From positions 42,152,831 to 42,183,882 of the forward strand of contig NC_087069.1 of the NCBI RefSeq assembly GCF_963678635.1: a stretch of DNA of 31,052 bases, in the 5' to 3' direction. This DNA is from Symsagittifera roscoffensis. Its lineage: Eukaryota; Xenacoelomorpha; Acoela; Convolutidae. The notes under the pieces are model-generated. The model saw only the letters and a list, made by a program, of their open reading frames with translations, was not told the origin of the DNA and searched no databases. Positions 20,688 through 31,052 of the stretch are shown piece after piece; position 1 is the stretch's first letter, and every line of letters begins with the position of its first letter. Made by a program: the position numbers and the translations under genes.

Positions 20688-21691
20688 ATTACATTTTGTT
20701 GACACACTTTCAAGACGAACATATTTCTGGGATACCGCAGTCCCATGTGGATCAAAAAATAGCCAAAAATGTAGTACAATTGAACCCAGATGAAGATAAA
20801 TATTATCTTCTTACCCCATACCCCACATTAATGCAATCACTCAAAAAATTTTCACCCGAAAGCATTAGAGCTATTGCTCGAAACCCAAATATCGATTTAC
20901 AATCAATTGGAATATATTCAAAATCCGATATCCAACATCACATTAGAACACAACAATTCCAGGAATTATTAACACAAATGGACACTATACAAAGACAATC
21001 AATTGACCAAAACTTACGCCAAATTGCCGAAACCGCAGGATTTGCAGATATTTATACACAAGATTATAGCGGATATTTTAAAGACATTAAAGACTATATA
21101 TATCTAAACGGTGATAAGTACAGACCACAAGATATTTCACCTATAAATATTTTTAGCTTTGTTACACTAAAAAATGAAATTCTGAATTTTCTAGGATGGC
21201 CCTATTACATCTTAGAAAAATTAACTATTTTATACGCAATGTTCAACTTTATAGGATTTCTTTTTTCATTTTTCAAAGGAATCTATAATACATGCGCTAT
21301 ACACACACAAGTAAATAGACAAGCAAGTGTAGCACGCATACTGTTTGCAGGATTTTTTGGAATTTTTTCATCATCAATAAACAAAATTCTTTTAGATGCA
21401 CAAATAAAAGAATACAACACAAAAATAGCGACAAGACAGAACACGTACGACGAAGAACATAATAATATAGAAGTAACGCCTACAGCACCACAGTTGCCAC
21501 CCCTACCACATAACCATCCATTATCCTTAGTCCCACGAAATTTCCGAAATTTAGCAATAACACATAATCCAAATTTTAGACCAAACATATCACAAAGTCC
21601 CATACAACATATAAGGACACATCATTCACAAGATGAAAATACATATGAACAAATTATCGAACAACCCCTTACCACCACTTTTCAGTCTTAA
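20681..21691 (+). pseudogene. env: Env-like glycoprotein, C-terminal part with membrane segments
   Basis: Open from 20681 for about 335 codons. The first half is soluble and helical (FQELLTQMDTIQRQSIDQNLRQIAE region). Near 21220-21290 lies a hydrophobic span (LTILYAMFNFIGFLFSFF), and near 21335-21385 a second (ARILFAGFFGIFSSSI). A Pro/His-rich, presumably cytoplasmic, tail of about 100 residues ends at TAA 21689. The soluble domain, membrane span and tail fit the membrane-proximal half of an envelope protein. Confidence 0.55.
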
Positions 21692-21714
21692 AATAAGAAT
21701 TTTTTTAGCCCACG

Positions 21715-23456
21715 ATGAGCCGACAATTTGGATCCCTACACCGCTCAAATTCCCATCCAACCAACCTCAACACTCCAATTACAATAATTCCACTTTTTGC
21801 TTTCCCGCCACCCGATTTCCCAATTAGCAATATAACATCAAGCATGAATTCAGACACTAATGCAGATATTTCAGTTTTATACTCCATTTCACAACTCAAT
21901 AACCCTAATATAGAAACCCCTGATGAATTTGCAGACTCTGAACCATCTCCATCCAATAATTTTCAAACCAACTCCTCAGTTTTTTCAAAGCCCCATTTTC
22001 AACCAATCCCACCAAATAATCCACTCCCGCCCATTTCTACTCCCTCTTATGCTTCACAAGTAACCCCAACCTATTCTCCATTTCATTCCGACCGATCATC
22101 CAATTCTTCCGATACTCCCCAAATTTCCCAAGAACTTGATAATTTTATCACCCTACAACAACAGCTAATACACCCTAACACCCTCACAATCAATCAAATT
22201 TCATCCACAATAGAAATCTCAAACCCACCTACTCCTACACCCTCCTCAGCCTATACTGCATCATTAGCACAATCATCAACATCCACCGAATCATCAAATA
22301 GCACTAACCGAGCTTATCGCACTTTTAAAAGAAAATTCCCAAACCATCCATTCCCAACCAAACCAGGAACAGCCCGTGAATATATTAATCATCCACATCA
22401 CACCAACACGAAAGATTTCCTAGCAATCACTCTACCTTCAATTCCACAGTATACTTTAAACACCCCTCACGACACTAACGACATACGTAGTTTTGTAGAT
22501 GAACATGTTTTAATGCCTACACTTCATTGGACAACATATTATCATTTTACTAATCCCCTTTGCCTACCGTTAACTAATACTCATAACGATATAAAAAGGA
22601 ATAAAGATATGCTATATCGACTCACCACATCACTAACACATAGACAATTTACTTATATAGGATATAAGAAATCACTAAAAACATTCACTGCACCCCGAGC
22701 TAACGAATTTACACTAGAATATTACAACCATAATATCATCCGAACTAATCAAGATCAATTTTTACACTCAATATATTTGATCGAAAATATGATCACATCA
22801 TTTCTGAAGCACTAACTGATATGCAAGCTTACGAAAGTTTTAAAGAAAAATTTCAATTATTTTCACTAACCTTCCACTTCCTTGCACCACATGAACGCAA
22901 TTTGCACTGCTCACACGATATTATGTTACGCACTAAACAAACCCACACATATACATATTATCGCTTCATACAAAATCATTTTGATCTACACACTCCATCA
23001 AGACAACCACACCACCGTTTTCAGTTTCTTAATTCAAAGTACACTTCGCCATTTTTTCTAAATTTCACATATTGCATCAAAGATACTAACCTCCACGGCA
23101 TCCTCCGCAATTATGACCCAATAACACAAATGTATATATTTTGTCCCATCACGAAGACTTTTAATGCTGAAGAATCCAGACCCTTCCTTATCCCACATGA
23201 ATTTATCCAACCTATAGAAATCCCTATATTAGAATTCATCCATAATACTAAATACAATCACAAAATATATAATCTCATTCAAAACACACCTTATGAGTTT
23301 GCAGTTGGCACCGAATAACTAAAAACTATTAAAGCACTTCAATTGCTTTGGCCACTGCTTCAAACTAAAAACATCATTCGCATACTAGCAAAATTATTAA
23401 CAAATTCCGACATGATACACGACATCTTCCCCCACGGTTTTTTCCCCGACGACTAA
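21715..23456 (+). pseudogene. ORF3, unknown protein downstream of env (interrupted)
   Basis: ATG 21715, 23 bases after the env-like frame. The first 220 codons are Pro/Ser/Thr/Asn-rich and look disordered; then comes a structured part (RAYRTFKRKFPNHPF, DIRSFVDEHVLMPTLHWTTYY, RQFTYIGYKKSLKTF). At the A4 run 22784-22787 the frame moves to the -1 register (next ATG 22821) and continues for 165 codons to TAA 23316, then on in the same frame to TAA 23454. The C-terminal part is His/Phe/Tyr-rich (LFSLTFHFLAPHERNLHCSHD). The whole product would be about 580 residues. I recognise no family and see no membrane segment. Confidence 0.6.
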
Positions 23457-24586
23457 CAGGTAAGTATAATTTATACATATTCTTCACTAATAAATTTAAA
23501 TGAATACTAACCATTCCTTACTCATGTTTCATTTAGATTTTTAGTCTTCATCCCACGATCATCTGCAAAAAACGGAAAAGAAAAATAAAAAATAAAACTT
23601 GTTAAAATTCTTCTAAGCTTTATTAATATTTTGCACTAGATAAATATAATAAAATTCATACCAATGTAATAAATTAATTTATAAATTGTTTCCCCAAAAG
23701 CGGTAAATTTCATAATGATGAAAATTTATAACTTAACTTTCCCCCAAAACTAGCAGTAAAATTAAAATTCTATGTAGTAAATTGATAAAATGAAATTGCA
23801 GTACTAACCTTTTGATATTTTCATTCACTCGCACAGGAATTCTATCCAAACTCGCACAGCTCGCCCACGAAGAATTGTTTAAATATTGAATTTCAGTTTC
23901 AAGTTTTCACACTCAACAACTCTAACACACGATAACAAGTTTCAAACTTTCCTTTAACCCGGTTGGAAAGGAATTATATACTAAAACAAACTAACCAACG
24001 CAGCTTACTAAACACCACAAACCATAAAATAACAGCATGACTAAGAAAAGAAAACCAACGGTACCCAAACCGGATTAACCCAGTTTAAAACTGGATAATT
24101 TATTCTTTTGAAGACTATTATAAAGTCTAAGAAAGAAATAATAAAACACAAAATTCGAAAGACAAATCCATAACAAAAACAATTTGATTTTTGAAAGAAG
24201 GACACAACCAACGGAACATAAGAAAGACCAACATAAACCCAACATAAAACGTTATCACATAACAGGACCTCTCAAGGAAACCGCACGAAATCATACTCCC
24301 ACTCCTGGCCTAACCCACCAGAGAGGACGTCCTGAGCATGCTCTATAGCCGGCCTAACCACCGCGCTACATCCACGCTTTGTGACCACACTTCTATTTTT
24401 AATAAGAGGTACTCAAGGGTGAGTAACTCTTCAAAATAACCGAACTAAAACAAAATGCTTTTGTGAAAACAACTAACTAAATTCATAATTAAAACACTGA
24501 ACTATTAAAAATTTTATAAAATGTAAATTATACTTTGCAGTATATAGATCAGCATACAACAACAAAGACGAACATCCAAAGACAAA
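23457..24586 (+). other. 3' region with splice-like signals, no coding sequence recognised
   Basis: A perfect donor CAG|GTAAGTAT (GT at 23460) follows the ORF3 stop directly. TACTAAC branch-like sequences occur at 23505 and 23802, with acceptors at 23535-23536 and at 23835-23836 (CTCGCACAG|G). A second donor G|GTGAGTAA (GT at 24419) and acceptor TTTGCAG (ends 24540) would define an exon 23837-24418 and an intron of 122 nt. AATAAA at 23591-23596 may act as a polyadenylation signal. I find no long ORF in the putative exon. Confidence 0.5.
24270..24385 (-). other. tRNA-like/SINE-like segment, minus strand
   Basis: On the - strand the stretch reads GGATGTAGCGCGGTGGTTAG..., closely resembling the head of a tRNA with a Pol III A box (TAGCGCGGTGG). 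A convincing B box (GGTTCGANTCC) is not visible; the nearest candidate, GGTTAGGCCAG, is weak. It may be a tRNA-derived SINE fragment captured by the element. Confidence 0.25.
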
Positions 24587-24916
24587 ATGACCCCACTACA
24601 ATCGAAAAAGAATGACCAACCACAACCAATATGCCGTCCACAATCTCAACTCAAAGGATTTAGAGTACGACTTGACTTCGCAGAAAAAGACTTTATTGAA
24701 CTAGACCAATGACCACCTCGATGTTCAAGTATACGTACAGATCCGAGTTACATGGCATCCCCTCCACGCACAATCTCCACGCCATTCCCAGACGAGGTCG
24801 AACACAAAACAAGTTCTCTACATAAAACAGAAAAACCCGTCATAGCAAACCATTCTGAAATCAGATTGATTTCGTTGGGAAACACCGTCGTTGTCACAAG
24901 AAGACACAACGATTGA
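24587..24916 (+). pseudogene. ORF4, small unknown protein near the 3' LTR
   Basis: ATG 24587, 46 bases after an acceptor-like TTTGCAG. 41 codons run to a TGA at 24710, then the same frame stays open for 67 more codons to TGA 24914, so a 109-residue frame with one internal stop (CGA to TGA would explain it). The composition is polar with balanced charge (FRVRLDFAEKDFIELD, then a Pro/Ser/Thr-rich middle, then LISLGNTVVVTRRHND). The codon mix is less AT-rich than the rest of the element, which hints at a different origin. The position resembles accessory genes of complex retroviruses; no function can be named. Confidence 0.4.
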
Positions 24917-25051
24917 TGTCCCTAACTCCAGCGTCCTGGAACTTCTCTAACAAGAGAAACCGGACCAGAATACGATGTTCGCCAAATACCAACGTCCATC
25001 ATCCATCCTTTGAATTGCAGAAAGATAATTCTAAAAAACTCCGTAAAACCC

Positions 25052-25065
25052 GGATGGGTGGAACC
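25052..25065 (+). other. Polypurine tract candidate
   Basis: GGATGGGTGGAACC immediately precedes the 3' LTR and is nearly unchanged in the second copy at 60-73. This is the expected place for the plus-strand primer, although the last two bases are pyrimidines. Confidence 0.5.
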
Positions 25066-25468
25066 TGATCTAAACTATATTTTATGATTGGATAAATTAG
25101 ATATTTTACCACTGTAAAGTATTTAATATTAACCAATCATGATCCATCTAACTAACAACCCACTTATTTGTGAGTGCTGAAATTACTTGTAATTTCAGCA
25201 CCAGAGAGATTTGAATTTAACTTAGAAATTAGTTGCCTCTCCAAGAGAACTTCAGCAGCCGCAATAAACCAGTATACCCTAGATCTATTGAGCCTAGCAG
25301 AGACTAGTTAAACACCCTGAGACTAGAAAGTATAAGAGTAAGATTAGGATCGGTATTAGACTAAGAAGTTGCACGAATCTATCCGGCCGAAAATAAGATA
25401 GCGTGACGAGCAGACGGTGTACCCTATCCGAAATTACTCTATGAGTTAACCACATCGGTTCTAACTCA
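25066..25468 (+). repeat. 3' LTR of the giant element
   Basis: 403 bp, TGATCT...TAACTCA, about 99% identical to 7503-7900. It keeps AATAAA at 25263-25268, the long hairpin at 25174-25201 (one base outside the stem differs from the 5' LTR) and the terminal hairpin at 25442-25468. Confidence 0.93.
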
Positions 25469-26509
25469 CATGTTTACTGAAGTTATTTTTGTTCTTTGAA
25501 ATTAAAATTTTATTTGTCGCTGTAATGGAGCTGCCTGATGAGATTTTCTTATGTTAAGGTACAAAATTACTGGAACATAACTCAAGTTCGGTTTTCTTGA
25601 CTTTTCTAGACGTATCCTAAGTAAATATTATGTGCTCGCGCACCAAATCAAATTATTAAAAAATTAGTTGTAAAAGTTTTCACCAAAAACAATAATACCT
25701 TAACACTAGGTGACCAAGAATAATTGATCATGTTATAGATTACAAGAGTGTATGTTCAATTTATGAGCCGCAATTAGTATTTGACTAGTAATAAAAATGA
25801 AAGCACAATAAACTGCATCCAATTGGATTTAAAAAAAGAGAAGGGCAGCTATCAGATTCGAGATAAAATTTCATTTAATTTGAATATATTTTATTGCAAC
25901 TCATTTGTTGTAATTTCAAACTCAAACCGGTTTCTAGCGAAAAATTTTAGCCGATAAAGCTTGTAGAACCTTTTTGCTTAACTCGAGTGAGTGTCTATTG
26001 CATTCACCAAGTTCTGCTTTACTCAGATTCCAGACTAGAATATCAGGCTACGCTCACTAGAATATCAGGCTAACCTCTCCTAAAATCATATTTTACTAAA
26101 ATCTCAGGTCAACCTCGTCAAAAAAAAACTAACCGAAAAAACTGTCGAAAAAGTTTCTGATTTTACAGTAGTTTCACAAAGAGTCGCGAGCCTCCGGGTT
26201 TGGTGTTAAATTATTTTTATCGTCCTTGTCTTTTTTCTTAATTATCGCAGTCACTTGTTCTTTGTCGGTATAGTTTCTTCTATGTTCTTTTCATTCAATT
26301 AGACGCTGTTTATAGCCTGTTCTCTTTGTTAATAAGCTTTAAAAACTAAACCGAAGCTGAAATAAATTGAAAAATAAGTTAGTCTGACTTCTAACATTTT
26401 CCGGTATCCTCCGAGTGTTTCGTTTGTGATCTGATTTCAATTTAATTTTTGTTAATCTTTTCAGTTCGGCATTTCCGTTGTCGTTCTGTGCGGGGTTTAT
26501 TGTGCAACC
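25469..26509. other. Right flank, non-coding, with a short tandem repeat
   Basis: No gene seen. Units of about 22 bp (ACTAGAATATCAGGCTA plus a CTC-rich end) lie at 26034 and 26056, with a weaker third copy at about 26095-26119. Confidence 0.55.
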
Positions 26510-26890
26510 TTCAACTTGCGGAGATGAATTGTGTCTTTGTGCCCCGACTGGATAAATGTACTCTTCTGGATTGGCTTTTTCGAGACCCTTCCGGATAGTC
26601 GTTTTCGAAACCGCTCCGGTTTCAGAGTTTCGAGGCATTTTCGAGACCCTATTAGCGTGTTCGAGACCTTTCAGGATTGATGAAATTGTCACTCTTCTGG
26701 ATTCGCGTTTTCAAGACCTTTCTGAGTAGTTAAATTTGGGAGCCTTCCCTATGAGCGTTCTTATGACCCTTCATGGTCGAGGATTTTGGTATCCTTACGG
26801 ATTAGTTTTTTCAAGACCCTTCCGCGTTGACAAAATGTGGAACTTTCCGCCGGATTGGCGTTATCGAGATCATTCCTGATTGCAAACAGG
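26510..26890. repeat. Degenerate minisatellite, about 50-bp period
   Basis: Successive units of 49-51 bp share the pattern CTTC(C/T)GGATTNGCGTTTTC(G/A)AGACC(C/T)TTCC followed by AT-rich sequence and TGG. The clearest four start near 26690, 26741, 26790 and 26841; more irregular copies occupy 26560-26690. Because the period is not a multiple of three, the open frame on the - strand across it is not a credible gene. Confidence 0.75.
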
Positions 26891-30863
<3,973 letters not shown>

Positions 30864-31013
30864 TAAAACGCTCCTGTCCTTGTTTTTTTTTAAAATCATT
30901 GATTCACAATTACTCTGTTTATTTTGGTGACTGATAGTAAAGACGACATAACATCAAGATGAGCGCTAATTTTTTTATTGAACTGTTTCAATTACACGGT
31001 TTTTGATTCTCAG

Positions 31014-31031
31014 GAAAATTATATGACAATG
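31014..31031 (+). CDS. Candidate 18-nt microexon encoding ENYMTM
   Basis: A pyrimidine-rich stretch ending GATTCTCAG (AG at 31012-31013) and a donor G|GTATGT (GT at 31032) bracket exactly 18 bases. With the preceding exon in phase 0 these read Glu-Asn-Tyr-Met-Thr-Met, with no stop, and the exon is also phase 0 at both ends. YxxM is the motif recognised by the SH2 domains of PI3-kinase p85. The intron between the exons would be 162 nt. Confidence 0.5.
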
Positions 31032-31052
31032 GTATGTATCGTCGTCTTAGCG

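Larger units (their letters stand above)
17827..21691 (+). pseudogene. Env-like region (interrupted), overall extent
   Basis: Between pol and ORF3 lies a chain of consecutive open frames. Each passes to the next by a -1 register change at a homopolymer (18540-18545 C6, 19090-19094 A5, 20679-20684 A6, and probably two near 18004-18034) or by a single in-frame TAA (20154). Layout: N-terminal membrane hairpin, a Pro/Ser/Thr-rich region, an internal signal-like hydrophobic segment near 19118-19155, a Cys-containing ectodomain, a membrane-spanning C-terminal part and a Pro-rich tail. This is the arrangement of an envelope-type glycoprotein with an unusually long N-terminal extension. Confidence 0.6.
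7503..25468 (+). mobile_element. Giant Ty3/gypsy-type LTR retroelement with env-like and accessory ORFs
   Basis: An 18-kb element bounded by two nearly identical LTRs. Its pol order is protease, RT, RNase H, integrase with a GPY/F module, which places it in Ty3/gypsy (Metaviridae). It is two to three times the usual size because of ORF1 upstream of gag, an env-like region of about 3.9 kb, ORF3 of about 1.7 kb and a 3' region of about 1.6 kb with splice-like signals. LTR divergence of about four substitutions and one 5-bp indel implies a fairly recent insertion. The copy is interrupted by in-frame stops, apparent single-base losses in homopolymers and an RT deletion. I see no target-site duplication directly at the TG...CA ends. 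Confidence 0.92.

Noticed and set aside
7497-25480. TACTGA near both ends as a target-site duplication
   Set aside because: At the 5' side two bases (CC) and at the 3' side six bases (CATGTT) lie between it and the LTR ends, and CATGTT is not in the other LTR copies, so the match is probably chance.
26339-26692. 117-codon open frame on the - strand
   Set aside because: It crosses the 50-bp minisatellite; the repeated KGLE.AN motif is a product of that repeat, whose period is not a multiple of three.

Overview
This window looks like AT-rich repeat territory in a eukaryotic, probably invertebrate animal, genome. The evidence is a nuclear-type tRNA-Arg with Pol III boxes, GT-AG introns with TACTAAC-like branch sites, and very little host coding sequence. 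I cannot name the species.

The centre, 7503-25468, is one giant Ty3/gypsy-type (Metaviridae-like) LTR retroelement of about 18 kb on the + strand. Its two LTRs (7503-7900 and 25066-25468) are about 99% alike. In order it holds: a leader with a possible primer-binding site and splice donors; ORF1 of unknown function (9150-10510); gag (10500-11884); zinc knuckle and protease (to 13773); reverse transcriptase, RNase H and integrase with a GPY/F module (to 17015); a spacer ending in a likely splice acceptor; an env-like region (17827-21691) with N-terminal membrane segments and a Cys-rich ectodomain; a Pro/Ser-rich unknown ORF3 (21715-23456); a 3' region with splice-like signals and a fourth small ORF (24587-24916); and the 3' LTR. 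The copy is damaged. Several stop codons lie in frame, the fingers part of RT is missing, the protease active site reads DLG, and all but one of the frame changes inside the proposed proteins fit a single base missing from a homopolymer run. The one exception would need two such losses. If those bases were restored, gag and pol would form one long frame.

The left flank (1-7502) begins with the 3' tail and 3' LTR of a second copy of the same family in the same orientation (1-476). It then holds an old, heavily decayed Ty3/gypsy pol relic on the - strand (about 1.7-6.2 kb) that still shows a YVDD reverse transcriptase motif. Next comes a foldback-like element (6562-7408): inverted arms built of a short repeated motif around a C-rich minisatellite and a tRNA-Arg(TCG). 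The large retroelement starts 94 bp beyond it.

The right flank (25469-31052) is mostly non-coding, with a degenerate 50-bp minisatellite. At its end is part of a host gene: one exon of 129 codons with a (Gly-Glu-Ile/Thr)12 repeat, then an 18-nt candidate microexon encoding a YxxM motif.
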